A stretch of 64,000 nt of DNA. Source: Paenibacillus sp. MSJ-34. Its GTDB lineage: Bacteria; Bacillota; Bacilli; Paenibacillales; Paenibacillaceae. Positions within the stretch are counted from its first letter, which is position 1, and the number at the start of each line of letters is the position of its first letter. The stretch spans positions 1 to 64,000 of the forward strand of contig NZ_JAHLPR010000025.1 in the NCBI RefSeq assembly GCF_018918005.1, read 5' to 3'. This document shows, piece after piece, positions 39,707 through 48,745 of this stretch. The notes below the pieces were generated by a model. It made no database searches. It worked only from the letters and a program-made list of their open reading frames with translations, and was not told the DNA's origin. A program made the translations under genes and the position numbers.

Positions 39707-41668
39707 ATGTCGAAAATTCAAATTTTGGACGAGCATATCGCCAACCAAATCGCGGCCGGCGAGGTGGTGGAACGGCCCGCGTCCGTGGTGAAGGAACTCG
39801 TGGAGAACGCGATCGATGCGGGCGCCACGAAAATCGACGTTTCGGCGGAGGAGGGCGGTCTGCAATCGATCCGCGTTGCCGATAACGGGGCAGGGATTGA
39901 AGCCGACGATTGCGAGGCGGCTTTCTACCGTCACGCTACGAGCAAAATCGCGTCAGGGCGCGATCTGTTCCAAATTCGCAGCCTCGGGTTCCGCGGCGAG
40001 GCTCTCCCGAGCATCGCCGCGGTGGCCAAGGTGGAATGCGTTTCTTCCGCGGAAGAGAGCGGCTTGGGACGCCGCATCGTCATCGAGGGCGGTTCGCTTA
40101 AAACGAACGAAGATATAGCAGCCGCCAGAGGAACCGATTTCCAAGTGAAGGAATTGTTTTATAATATGCCGGCGCGGTTAAAGTATATGAAGACGATTCA
40201 AACCGAGCTCGGCCATATTTCCGATACGATGTACCGAATGGCGCTCGCTTATCCCGGCATTGCCTTCACGCTCAAGCATAACGGCAATTTGCTGCTGCAA
40301 ACGGTGGGCAACGGCGATCTGCTCCAAGTGATTGCGGCCGTTTACGGAACGGCCGCCGCGAAAGCGATGCTGCCTGTCGAAGCCGAGCATTTGGATTTTA
40401 CCGTATCCGGTTACGTGAGCAAGCCGGAACAAACCCGGTCCAACCGCAATGCGATTTCCACTATCGTCAACGGCCGGCATATTCGCAATTACGTATTGAA
40501 CCAGTCGCTGCTGCAGGCTTATCATACGTTTCTGCCGATCAATCGCTTCCCGCTTGCCGTGCTGCATTTCCGAATGCATCCGTCGCTCGTCGATGTCAAT
40601 GTGCATCCGGCGAAGCTGGAGGTTCGCTTCAGCAAAGAGCAGGAATTAAGCCAGTTCGTACAGCAGGCGGTCGGCGATACGCTGAAGCGTCAAGTGATGA
40701 TTCCGCAAGGAGCGAAGCCGGCGGCGGCCGCCAAATCCGGCGATTCGGTCATCCAGGAGCAGCTGCAGTTCTATGCGGCGGCGGCCGAATCGGCGCGAAC
40801 GCATTCGGCGCCGATTCCCGGTGCGCCGCAATCCGGCGGCGCGGCAAGCGGCGCGCAGGAAGCGCCGCCGGCTCAGCGCGGCGAGCGGGAACTGCCGCCC
40901 CGGCCGGGCGCCGCTGCGGGCGACGTCGCCGAACGGTACGCGCCGGAGCCGCCGCGCACCGGCGCTGCGCCGCAAGCGCCCGCCACCCGCGGCCGGGCGG
41001 CGGAACCGCGGGAAGCCGCCGTGCCGCCCGCCGCGGCGCAGCGCGCGCAGCAGGCATACGCCGCGGCGGAGTCCGCGCGGCTGCCGGCGTTCCCGCAGTT
41101 GTCGCTGATCGGCCAAATGCATGGCACGTACTTGATCGCGCAGAACGAGAACGGACTATACCTGATCGATCAGCATGCCGCGCACGAACGGATCAATTAC
41201 GAATATTACTTCGAACAATTCGGCAATCCCGCAGACGCCGCGCAAGAGCTGCTGCTTCCGATTACGCTCGAATTTACGCCGTCCGAAGCCGAATTGCTCA
41301 AGACGCGGTTGCCGCTGTTCGAACAGGCCGGAGTCGTATTGGAGCATTTCGGCGGCCAGACGTTTCTCGTTCGCGCGCATCCGTACTGGTTTCCAAAAGG
41401 GGACGAACAGGAGCTTATTCAGGAAATGGCCGAGTGGGTGTTGAAGGAAAAAGCGGTCGATCTGGCCAAATTGCGGGAAAAATCGGCGATTATGTGCTCA
41501 TGCAAAGCGTCGATCAAGGCGAACCAAAAAATATCGGCATTGGAGGCGGACGTATTGATTGAGCGATTGGCCGCATGCAAGCAGCCGTATACATGCCCGC
41601 ACGGCCGTCCGATTATCGTCAGCTTTTCAACATACGAGCTGGAAAAAATGTTCAAGCGCGTCATGTAG
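39707..41668 (+). CDS. mutL: DNA mismatch repair endonuclease MutL
   Basis: Protein of 653 residues. The N-terminal GHKL ATPase shows ELVENAIDAGA, ADNGAGIEADD and GFRGEALPSIA. The C-terminal endonuclease domain has the metal-binding DQHAAHERINYE and ACKQPYTCPHGRP motifs, so it is a nicking MutL as in other Firmicutes lacking MutH. The linker between them (about residues 340-460) is unusually long, Ala/Pro/Arg-rich and of very high GC; its composition differs from the rest. AAGGGAGGG precedes the ATG. It works with MutS encoded directly upstream. Confidence 0.97.
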   Translation: MSKIQILDEHIANQIAAGEVVERPASVVKELVENAIDAGATKIDVSAEEGGLQSIRVADNGAGIEADDCEAAFYRHATSKIASGRDLFQIRSLGFRGEALPSIAAVAKVECVSSAEESGLGRRIVIEGGSLKTNEDIAAARGTDFQVKELFYNMPARLKYMKTIQTELGHISDTMYRMALAYPGIAFTLKHNGNLLLQTVGNGDLLQVIAAVYGTAAAKAMLPVEAEHLDFTVSGYVSKPEQTRSNRNAISTIVNGRHIRNYVLNQSLLQAYHTFLPINRFPLAVLHFRMHPSLVDVNVHPAKLEVRFSKEQELSQFVQQAVGDTLKRQVMIPQGAKPAAAAKSGDSVIQEQLQFYAAAAESARTHSAPIPGAPQSGGAASGAQEAPPAQRGERELPPRPGAAAGDVAERYAPEPPRTGAAPQAPATRGRAAEPREAAVPPAAAQRAQQAYAAAESARLPAFPQLSLIGQMHGTYLIAQNENGLYLIDQHAAHERINYEYYFEQFGNPADAAQELLLPITLEFTPSEAELLKTRLPLFEQAGVVLEHFGGQTFLVRAHPYWFPKGDEQELIQEMAEWVLKEKAVDLAKLREKSAIMCSCKASIKANQKISALEADVLIERLAACKQPYTCPHGRPIIVSFSTYELEKMFKRVM

Positions 41669-41776
41669 GCGGCCTGAACCCGCGCTATTTATCCGGCTGG
41701 AAATGGGATTTATTAACTAAGAACATCGGTGTCCGAGAGGACCTTTGATTCATTTTTTCCCGTCAGGAAAAGGAAT

Positions 41777-41806
41777 TTGTGGGCGGAGAGATAAAAAGAT
41801 TATAAT
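41777..41806 (+). promoter_or_regulatory. Promoter before the RsmJ-like gene
   Basis: A -35-like TTGTGG (41777-41782), an 18-base spacer and a perfect -10 TATAAT (41801-41806). It lies in the 150-base gap after mutL, so methyltransferase, miaA and hfq can be transcribed independently of mutSL. Confidence 0.55.
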
Positions 41807-41818
41807 AGGGGGGAGATC

Positions 41819-42610
41819 ATGCTTGTAACGACGGCGGATTCCGCTTCAGTACATATGATCCGGCGGGCGGAGAAGCTCGCGGAGGAACTTGGCTGCCGTT
41901 ATGCGCCGAGGGCGAAATTGTCGCTCGGCAAATTGATCCGCAAGTACAATGAAGCGGATGTACTTGTCGTGACGGAGCAGCAAATACGTTATGTCCGGCT
42001 GGACGGAGAGTCGCTGTCCTTCCATCCGAGCATGTCGTTCGTTCGGGTGAAGCGGCTCATTCGCGGCGATGCCGATGCGATGATCGAGGCATGCGGTTTG
42101 CGGCCAGGCGACTCGGTGCTTGATTGTACGGCAGGATTCGCGTCAGATTCGATCGTATTCGCCTATGCCGTCGGCAGCGGCGGTTCGGTCACCGCGCTCG
42201 AGAGCGAACTGCCGATGTACGGTCTCGTCAAGACGGGGCTGCAATCGTACGAGACGGATGTGCCGGAAATGAACGAGGCGATGCGCCGCATCCGCATGGT
42301 GCATGCCGATCATAACGAATATTTGCGGCAAATGCCGGCGGGGAGCGTGGATTTCGTCTATTTCGATCCGATGTTTCGCGACCCGTTGACACAGTCGTCC
42401 GCGATGAATCCTTTGCGCGCATTGGCCAATCACGCTTCGGTAACGGATGAGGCGATCCAGCTGGCGAAACGGGCCGCCCGCAAGGCGGTCGTGCTCAAGG
42501 AACAGCGCGGCAGCGCCGAATTCGGCCGGCTGCGGTTCACGGAAATTTGCGGAGGAAGCCATTCAAAAATTGCATACGGAGTGATCAGGATTGCCGCTAA
42601 CGACGAATAG
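41819..42610 (+). CDS. RsmJ-like class I SAM-dependent methyltransferase
   Basis: Protein of 263 residues. The SAM motif is VLDCTAGFASDSIVFAYAVG, followed by VTALESELPMYGLVKTGLQS and the FVYFDPMFRDP motif in the place of the RsmJ DPMFP site. In Gram-negatives RsmJ methylates a guanosine in 16S rRNA; this distantly related Firmicutes type is usually found between mutL and miaA, as here. rRNA or tRNA is the likely substrate (inference). GGGGGGAG precedes the ATG. Its end overlaps the start of miaA by 20 bases. Confidence 0.82.
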   Translation: MLVTTADSASVHMIRRAEKLAEELGCRYAPRAKLSLGKLIRKYNEADVLVVTEQQIRYVRLDGESLSFHPSMSFVRVKRLIRGDADAMIEACGLRPGDSVLDCTAGFASDSIVFAYAVGSGGSVTALESELPMYGLVKTGLQSYETDVPEMNEAMRRIRMVHADHNEYLRQMPAGSVDFVYFDPMFRDPLTQSSAMNPLRALANHASVTDEAIQLAKRAARKAVVLKEQRGSAEFGRLRFTEICGGSHSKIAYGVIRIAANDE

Positions 42611-43574
42611 ACCCCGCTTGCTCGTGCTGGTCGGCCCAACGGCCGTCGGCAAAACGAAACTGAGCCTGGAGATTGCCAAAACGTTCGATTGCGAAATCAT
42701 CTCGGGCGATTCGATGCAAGTGTACCGCATGATGGATATCGGCACGGCCAAAATTCCCGAGCGGGAACGCGAAGGCATTGCGCATCACATGATCGATATT
42801 CACGATCCGGATGATGCGTTCTCGGTCGCCGAATTTCAAGCTCGATGCGGTGCGCTGATCGAGGAGATCGGGGCGCGGGGCAAGCTGCCTTTCATCGTCG
42901 GCGGCACCGGGTTGTATGTCGAATCGGTCTGCTACGGCTTCGAGTTTACCGAAGGCGGGTCGGACGAAGCGTTCCGGCAACGGCAAGCGGATTATGCCGC
43001 GCGGTTCGGTGCGGACGCCCTTCATGCCAAATTAAGGGAAACCGATCCGGCCTCGGCGCAGCGATTGCACCCGAACGATCAACGCCGCATTATACGGGCG
43101 TTGGAGATTTATCATTTGACCGGCCGTACGCTGTCGGAGCAATTGGCCGCGCAAAGCAAACAGTCGCCGTACGATCTGTGCATCATCGGTTTGACAATGG
43201 ATAGGCAAATGCTATATAAACGAATTGAGCAGCGAGTTGACGAGATGATGGAACAAGGTCTCGTGGAAGAGGTAAGGAGACTGCTTGCTCGCGGATACGG
43301 CAGCGATCTTGTGTCGATGCAAGGGCTCGGATACAAGGAAATCGTTCTATATTTGCAAGGAAAAGCCGAGTTGGCGGAGGCGGTAGAGCTGCTGAAGCGG
43401 AATACGCGGAGATTCGCCAAGCGGCAATTGTCATGGTTTCGCCACATGAATGACATTCATTGGGTCGATATGACACAAGTTGAAAATTTTTCTGCTCCCC
43501 TGTCCACGATTCGTGATATAATAGCAGGAAAGTTTCAATTAAATCTTGAATATACATCAGAACAGCCTAATTGA
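42591..43574 (+). CDS. miaA: tRNA dimethylallyltransferase MiaA
   Basis: Protein of 327 residues. The P-loop is VLVGPTAVGKTKLS, and other conserved blocks are CEIISGDSMQVYRMMDIGTA, HHMIDIHDPDDAFSVAEFQ, FIVGGTGLYVESV, and RYGSDLVSMQGLGYKEI-like sequence near the C-terminus. It adds the isopentenyl group to A37 of tRNAs reading UNN codons. The start is a TTG at 42591 inside the preceding coding region, with GGAGTG upstream; this gives the normal N-terminus. Translationally coupled to the methyltransferase gene. Confidence 0.96.
   Translation: MPLTTNRPRLLVLVGPTAVGKTKLSLEIAKTFDCEIISGDSMQVYRMMDIGTAKIPEREREGIAHHMIDIHDPDDAFSVAEFQARCGALIEEIGARGKLPFIVGGTGLYVESVCYGFEFTEGGSDEAFRQRQADYAARFGADALHAKLRETDPASAQRLHPNDQRRIIRALEIYHLTGRTLSEQLAAQSKQSPYDLCIIGLTMDRQMLYKRIEQRVDEMMEQGLVEEVRRLLARGYGSDLVSMQGLGYKEIVLYLQGKAELAEAVELLKRNTRRFAKRQLSWFRHMNDIHWVDMTQVENFSAPLSTIRDIIAGKFQLNLEYTSEQPN
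43514..43522 (+). promoter_or_regulatory. Extended -10 promoter of hfq inside miaA
   Basis: TG-A-TATAAT (43514-43522) is a strong extended -10 box within the 3' end of miaA, 74 bases before the hfq ATG. No clear -35 is seen. Confidence 0.5.
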
Positions 43575-43595
43575 TAATATTTGGGGGTACGTGTA

Positions 43596-43835
43596 ATGAA
43601 TAAAACCATTAATATCCAGGATACGTTCTTGAACCAATTGCGCAAAGAAAATATACCGGTAACGGTATATTTGACGAATGGTTATCAAATCAGAGGGGTC
43701 ATCAGAGCTTTTGACAATTTCACGATTGTCATCGACAGCGAAGGACGCCAGCAAATGGTTTACAAGCATGCCATTTCAACCTTTCAGCCGCAAAGAAACG
43801 TCTCGCTGATGCAGGACAATCAGAACGACGCTTAG
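43596..43835 (+). CDS. hfq: RNA chaperone Hfq
   Basis: Protein of 79 residues, the usual size of Gram-positive Hfq. It starts [20 protein letters not shown] and has Sm1 ([20 protein letters not shown]) and Sm2 (YKHAIST) motifs, with the conserved Gln8-like residue and the K/H of the RNA-binding site. It forms hexameric rings binding U-rich and A-rich RNA. The ATG at 43596 follows GGGGGT. It comes after miaA as in Bacillus, and is followed by a terminator. Confidence 0.97.
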   Translation: MNKTINIQDTFLNQLRKENIPVTVYLTNGYQIRGVIRAFDNFTIVIDSEGRQQMVYKHAISTFQPQRNVSLMQDNQNDA

Positions 43836-43891
43836 CAGGAAACGAAACTTTTTCCCCTTTTGTTGCGTTATAAATGAATAGAATGAGCCCT

Positions 43892-43918
43892 GAGCAACCC
43901 ATCAAGGGTTGTTCTTTT
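43892..43918 (+). terminator. Rho-independent terminator of hfq
   Basis: Stem GAGCAACCC/GGGTTGTTC (43892-43900 and 43906-43914) with an ATCAA loop and TTTT. Confidence 0.82.
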
Positions 43919-43966
43919 CATTCAAACTATAGAGAGAGAAACATTAAAGCAAGGGAGTCGGTGAAC

Positions 43967-46543
43967 TTGACGAAGAAACCGGAGTCACGAAGCGACAACA
44001 GCAAGAAGCCACAACCGAAGAAAAAAAGAAAATGGGGGAAACGGCTTTTTTGGTGGTCGTTCTTCACGGTTGCGCTAGCCGTGTTTTGCGCCATCGCAGG
44101 TTTTCTATTTATTATTTTGAATGGAGAAAGAATTTTGGCGGCGAGCGGGGACGATCCTTTTATTATGGATGAAACGTCGATCGTATACGATATTAACGGC
44201 AACGAGGTGTCCAGGCTGTTCGCTGAAAATCGCGAGCCCGTCAAATATAGCGAATTGCCCGAGATGGTCGTCGATGCGTTCGTTGCTACCGAGGACCGAA
44301 GATTTTTCGAACATCAAGGGGTCGATCTGTGGTCGATCGGACGCGCGGCGGTGAAAGACGTGATCGCCCGCAGCGCGGTCGAGGGCGGCAGCACGATTAC
44401 GCAGCAGCTTGCCAAAAACTTGTTCTTGTCGATGGACAAGACGTTTTTCCGGAAAGCGACCGAAGTTTCGATCGCCTTAGCCTTGGAAAACCATAAGACG
44501 AAGGAAGAAATATTGGAATTGTATTTAAACCGCATCAATTTCGGGAAAGGGGCGTACGGCATCAAAGCGGCGTCCAAACGATATTTCGGAAAAGAAAATT
44601 TGGACGATCTGGAGCTATGGGAAATCGCGACGTTAGCGGGGATTCCGAAAGCGCCGACCCATTACAACCCGATCAACCAGCCGGAAAAATCGAAAAACCG
44701 CCGCGCGGTCATCTTGAAACTCATGTACGACCAAGGCTATATTACGGCCGAACAGATGAATGAAGCGGCCGCGGTGGAATACGATCCGGACAAGGCGCAA
44801 GTAGCGAAACATTCCGAATCTACCATTGTCGATTATGCGATCGCGGAAGCGGAGGAAGTATCGCAATTGACCGAAGACGAGCTGAGACGGGGCGGCTACA
44901 AAATTTATACGACGATGGACGCGGGCGCCCAGAAGGCGATGGAAGCCGCATTCGAGAACGACGAATTGTTCGAGAAGGGTCCGGAAGATCAGCAAGTGCA
45001 GGGAGCGATGGTCATTACGGACCATCATACGGGGGGCATCGTGGCCATGGTCGGAGGCCGGGATTACGTGCGCAAAGGATTGAACCGCACGCTCGTGCCG
45101 CGCCAGCCGGGTTCGGCCTTCAAGCCGATCGCCAGCTTCGGTCCCGCTCTGGAAACGGGCCAGTGGTTCCCGTGGTCGATGCTGAGCGACGAGAAGCAAT
45201 GCTTCGGCGATTATTGCCCTTCCAATTTGAGCAAGCGGTATGCCGGTCAATTATCGTTGGAATATGCGTTGCAGCAATCGATCAATACGCCGGCCGTCTG
45301 GCTCTTAAATGAAATCGGCGTGAAGCAAGGCTACGAATTTGCCCAAAAATTAGGCATTCCGCTTGGTAAAGACGATCGCAACCTGGCGATTGCATTAGGC
45401 GGATTAACGCATGGGGCCACGCCGCTGCAAATGGCCGATGCGTACAGCGCGTTTGCGAACGGGGGCAAATATTTGCCGTCCTATTCGGTCGTTCGCATCG
45501 AGGATCGCAACGGCAAAACGGTATATCAATACAAGCAGCCGAAAGGCGAACGCGTCATGAGCGAGAAGACGGCTTACTATATGACGGAATTGCTGCAGAA
45601 GGTCGTAAACGAAGGAACCGCGAAACGGGCGAAATTGGATCGGCCGGTCGCCGGGAAAACCGGAACCGCGCAGCATGGCATTAAAGGATTTAACAGCAGC
45701 GCCAACCGCGACGTCTGGTTTGTCGGATATACGCCGGAATGGACGGCCGCGGTATGGATGGGATACGATAAAACCGACCGGCAGCATGTGCTGAAGAACG
45801 GCAGCGGCCAGGCGGCCACAATGTTCAAAGAAGTCATGTCCAAGGCGCTCAAAAACCATGAGAAGAAAAAATTCGAGAAACCGGAAGGGATCGACGAGGT
45901 CAAAGAGCCGGACGTTCAAAAGGTGACCGGTCTAACGGCCGAGTATTCCGTGCAAACCGGATTGGTTACGCTGAATTGGAACTCCATATCGTCCGATCAA
46001 GATGTGACGTATCGAATTTATCGCAAAGAAGATACGGAAAGCAAAGCGACTCTTATCGGCGAAGTCGTCTCGAACGATTATGAGGATATCAACGTATACC
46101 CGAACGCCACATACGAATATTACGTCACTGCATATATTGCTTCCCTTCGCTTGGAGACGGAGGCTTCCGGCAAAGTGAAGCTGACGATCGACAGCGATCT
46201 GCCGCCGATCGATACGCTGCCGCCGGATACGACGGATCCCGGCCAGGCGACTGACCCGCCGGACGAATGGAATCCGGGAGAGGATCCTGATTTCGGCAAC
46301 GGATCGCAGGATGGATCGGATCCCGCGAACGGCGGCCAAGGAAACGGCGGCAATCAGGGCAATAGCGGGAACAATGGCAACGGCCATGGCAATAACGGGA
46401 ATAACGGCAATGGGAACGGGAACGGCAATGGCGGCAATGGGGGCGAAGGCGATTCCGATCAGGGAATGCCTCCGGACGGGTCGATCAACGGGGGCTTGGA
46501 AGACATGCTCCCGAATTTCGACGATCCTAACGCCGGGCGCTAA
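43967..46543 (+). CDS. Class A penicillin-binding protein (PBP1A type)
   Basis: Protein of 858 residues for cell-wall synthesis. A basic cytoplasmic start and one membrane anchor (about 30-55) are followed by the glycosyltransferase domain (ATEDRRFFEHQGVD, EGGSTITQQLAKNLFL) and the transpeptidase domain (active-site S-x-x-K in RQPGSAFKP, S-x-N in QSINTPAVW, and K-T-G in AGKTGTAQ). A fibronectin type III-like domain (about 645-740) and a Pro/Asp then Gly/Asn-rich low-complexity tail end the protein. The TTG at 43967 follows AAGGGAG by nine bases; earlier in-frame codons overlap the hfq terminator. Confidence 0.95.
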   Translation: MTKKPESRSDNSKKPQPKKKRKWGKRLFWWSFFTVALAVFCAIAGFLFIILNGERILAASGDDPFIMDETSIVYDINGNEVSRLFAENREPVKYSELPEMVVDAFVATEDRRFFEHQGVDLWSIGRAAVKDVIARSAVEGGSTITQQLAKNLFLSMDKTFFRKATEVSIALALENHKTKEEILELYLNRINFGKGAYGIKAASKRYFGKENLDDLELWEIATLAGIPKAPTHYNPINQPEKSKNRRAVILKLMYDQGYITAEQMNEAAAVEYDPDKAQVAKHSESTIVDYAIAEAEEVSQLTEDELRRGGYKIYTTMDAGAQKAMEAAFENDELFEKGPEDQQVQGAMVITDHHTGGIVAMVGGRDYVRKGLNRTLVPRQPGSAFKPIASFGPALETGQWFPWSMLSDEKQCFGDYCPSNLSKRYAGQLSLEYALQQSINTPAVWLLNEIGVKQGYEFAQKLGIPLGKDDRNLAIALGGLTHGATPLQMADAYSAFANGGKYLPSYSVVRIEDRNGKTVYQYKQPKGERVMSEKTAYYMTELLQKVVNEGTAKRAKLDRPVAGKTGTAQHGIKGFNSSANRDVWFVGYTPEWTAAVWMGYDKTDRQHVLKNGSGQAATMFKEVMSKALKNHEKKKFEKPEGIDEVKEPDVQKVTGLTAEYSVQTGLVTLNWNSISSDQDVTYRIYRKEDTESKATLIGEVVSNDYEDINVYPNATYEYYVTAYIASLRLETEASGKVKLTIDSDLPPIDTLPPDTTDPGQATDPPDEWNPGEDPDFGNGSQDGSDPANGGQGNGGNQGNSGNNGNGHGNNGNNGNGNGNGNGGNGGEGDSDQGMPPDGSINGGLEDMLPNFDDPNAGR

Positions 46544-46605
46544 TCTGCGATGCGTGGTTTGCCATCGTATGATTGCATAGTGAAAACAAAAATAGGGGGC
46601 AACAT

Positions 46606-47316
46606 ATGAAATCCAAGAAAAAGCAATGGACGTTGTTACTCGTCGCTGCATTAAGCGCCCTGCTCGTACTGGGCGGCTGCGGGCAGAAAAATCAAAATGA
46701 CGCCGACGGCAACGGGCATCCGGTGCAAGAGCAAGAACAAAGCCAGGGACAAAATGAAGAGCAAGATCAGGGCAAAACGATGTCTTGGGATCATCCTCCG
46801 GAGATGAAGATCGATCCGAAGAAACAATATACCGCTTTGGTTCAAACGTCCAAGGGCGATTTTACGATCGAACTGTTCGCCGACGAAGCGCCGATTACCG
46901 TCAACAACTTCGTATTTCTGGCACGGGAAGGATATTATGACGGCATCGTATTCCATCGCATTATGGAAACATTCATGATTCAAGGCGGCGATCCGTTAGG
47001 CAACGGCAGGGGCGGGCCGGGCTACACGATTCAGGACGAGCTTGACACGACGCGCAAGTACGAGCCGGGCATTGTCGCGATGGCGAAGACGCCGAAGCCG
47101 AATTCGGCCGGAAGCCAATTTTTCATCGGCACCGGAGCCGATATCGATGTTCTCAACTCGATGCCGGACTATCCGATCTTCGGGAAAGTAACCGAAGGGA
47201 TGGATGTTGTGAAGGATATTGCGGCCACGCCGACGGACTGGGACCCGAGCGGAAGAGAGCAAAGCGTGCCGAAGGAAAAAGTAACGATTAAAACGATCGA
47301 GATTACGGAAAAATAA
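46606..47316 (+). CDS. Peptidyl-prolyl isomerase, cyclophilin type, lipoprotein
   Basis: Protein of 236 residues. The signal peptide ends in a lipobox (LVLGGC, about Cys25), followed by a Gln/Glu-rich spacer (residues 35-60). The cyclophilin domain has FTIELFADEAPITVNNFVFL, GIVFHRIMETFMIQGGDP (catalytic Arg in FHRI), and SAGSQFFIGTG. It should fold proteins by proline isomerisation on the outer side of the membrane, an unusual location compared with cytoplasmic PpiB but known in Gram-positives. AGGGGG precedes the ATG at 46606. It follows the PBP gene by 63 bases. Confidence 0.93.
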   Translation: MKSKKKQWTLLLVAALSALLVLGGCGQKNQNDADGNGHPVQEQEQSQGQNEEQDQGKTMSWDHPPEMKIDPKKQYTALVQTSKGDFTIELFADEAPITVNNFVFLAREGYYDGIVFHRIMETFMIQGGDPLGNGRGGPGYTIQDELDTTRKYEPGIVAMAKTPKPNSAGSQFFIGTGADIDVLNSMPDYPIFGKVTEGMDVVKDIAATPTDWDPSGREQSVPKEKVTIKTIEITEK

Positions 47317-47372
47317 ATATAACCGCGATGAAACGCGTTTCGAACTTGGTTCGGAACATTCGTTTGAACAAT

Positions 47373-47394
47373 ACGCGCCCAGGGCGCGTTTTTT
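47373..47394 (+). terminator. Rho-independent terminator of the cyclophilin gene
   Basis: Stem ACGCGCC/GGCGCGT with a CAG loop followed by six T. Confidence 0.85.
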
Positions 47395-47478
47395 GTTTCG
47401 AAGTCGACATCGTAAGTGTGGTGAAACTTTTCCAAGTGTGGTAACATTTTTTGTAGAACCGACGGAAAGGGTTATTTC

Positions 47479-48036
47479 ATGAAACGTAAATTTTCTGATC
47501 GCGCCAACTGGCGCAGAATTATTAGCAAACAATTTATATCGCATTATATGGAGCAGCCGGAATTTACCGGATATGTCACCCTATATACGATCGAACGGTT
47601 GAAGGAGCCGTTGTGGAAAGAATACGACGGACAGACGTTATGCTTGGCGGATGAAGGATACTCCTGGTTGCAATATTTTCCGAAAGGAGAGCATTTTATC
47701 GTAACCGCAATGTTCGACGACCGTCAACGCATCATTCAATGGTATATCGATATTTGCAAATCGCAAGGCGTTACCGAACAAGGAGTGCCTTGGTTCGACG
47801 ACTTGTTTCTGGACATCGTCGTCCTCCCGTCGGGAACCGTTATTTTGATGGATGAGGACGAATTGGACGAAGCGCTGATCCAAGGCGAGATTTCTCAGGA
47901 GGATTACGAGCTGGCGACGGAAACCGCGCAACATTTGCTAAGGCAAATTTCGGCGCATGTATTCCCATATTTTGTGATGTCGCAGCGTCACCGCAGCCAT
48001 GAATTCGGTTCCGACCGAGGGCCGGAACATCGATGA
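47479..48036 (+). CDS. DUF402 protein (nucleoside di-/triphosphate phosphatase type)
   Basis: Protein of 185 residues. It reads MKRKFSDRANWRRIISKQFI, CLADEGYSWLQYFPKGEHFI, VTAMFDDRQRIIQWYIDICK and PWFDDLFLDIVVLPSGTVIL MDEDELDEAL, all typical of DUF402/YgaC-like proteins; the W-Y-I-D-I-C/x and LDIVV segments carry the acidic metal ligands. Members hydrolyse nucleoside di- or triphosphates. GAAAGGG precedes the ATG. It overlaps the following gene by four bases. Confidence 0.92.
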   Translation: MKRKFSDRANWRRIISKQFISHYMEQPEFTGYVTLYTIERLKEPLWKEYDGQTLCLADEGYSWLQYFPKGEHFIVTAMFDDRQRIIQWYIDICKSQGVTEQGVPWFDDLFLDIVVLPSGTVILMDEDELDEALIQGEISQEDYELATETAQHLLRQISAHVFPYFVMSQRHRSHEFGSDRGPEHR

Positions 48037-48683
48037 ACGTTCATATCGCACGCAAGCGCCGGACTCCGGCGAGGAAACGGATCGCGCTTCTCATACTGTT
48101 CGTTGCCGTCTGCGGCCTGCTATGGTTCGGATATACGCAATGGATTATTCGGACGGCCGCCGATTCGCCGCTGCCGGCCCGTTCCGACGTGGGCATCGTT
48201 CTTGGCGCATCGCTCTGGAACGACCGTCCGAGCCCGGGCTTGGCGGAACGGTTGGATCATGCTTTGTCGCTCTACAAGAGAGGCGTCTTCCGCAAAATCA
48301 TCGTTACCGGCGGATTGGACAGTCCCGAGATGACGCTGACCGAAGCGCAAGGGATGCAGCAGTATCTTGTCGAGCGCGGCGTGCCGCCGGAAGATGTGTA
48401 TCTGGAGAACGAGGCGACGAGCACGCTGGAAAATTTGCTGTTCAGCAGCCGCATCATGGCCGACCATAATTGGACATCGGCCATCGTTGTGACTCATTCG
48501 TTTCACGGCGCCCGCGCGCTGGAGATCGCCCGATTTCTCGGCTATGCGGACCCTGTCGTTTCCACGATCGAATCGAGGGTGCTGAACATGCTGTGGTATC
48601 AAACCCGCGAATCGCTCGCTTATACGAAATGGAAGCTCGATCGGCTGTTGATTTCGCTTCGGCTCAAAACTGCTAATATGTGA
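48033..48683 (+). CDS. YdcF/SanA-like DUF218 membrane protein
   Basis: Protein of 216 residues. A basic start and one membrane helix (about residues 15-33) place the DUF218 domain outside the cytoplasm. Typical segments are VGIVLGASLWNDRPSPGLAE, ALSLYKRGVFRKIIVTGG, GVPPEDVYLENEATSTLENL and VVTHSFHGARALEIAR. SanA is linked to envelope barrier function; the activity is unknown. The ATG at 48033 overlaps the stop of the DUF402 gene, so the two are coupled. Confidence 0.9.
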   Translation: MNVHIARKRRTPARKRIALLILFVAVCGLLWFGYTQWIIRTAADSPLPARSDVGIVLGASLWNDRPSPGLAERLDHALSLYKRGVFRKIIVTGGLDSPEMTLTEAQGMQQYLVERGVPPEDVYLENEATSTLENLLFSSRIMADHNWTSAIVVTHSFHGARALEIARFLGYADPVVSTIESRVLNMLWYQTRESLAYTKWKLDRLLISLRLKTANM

Positions 48684-48702
48684 GACGAAGATAGAATACA
48701 TT
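48674..48702 (+). promoter_or_regulatory. SigE-type promoter of spoVK
   Basis: A -35 TAATATG (48674-48680), 14 bases and a -10 AATACATT (48695-48702) fit the mother-cell SigE consensus with one mismatch in each box. It ends 43 bases before the spoVK start and overlaps the end of the preceding gene. SpoVK is known to depend on SigE in Bacillus. Confidence 0.6.
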
Positions 48703-48745
48703 GATAAAGAGTTCAGCCCCTAGAATAAAATGAGGTGATGCTGCA

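Noticed and set aside
38475-39707. Long minus-strand frame opposite mutS (410 codons)
   Set aside because: Antisense shadow of a clear MutS coding sequence; composition is typical of reverse-strand noise.
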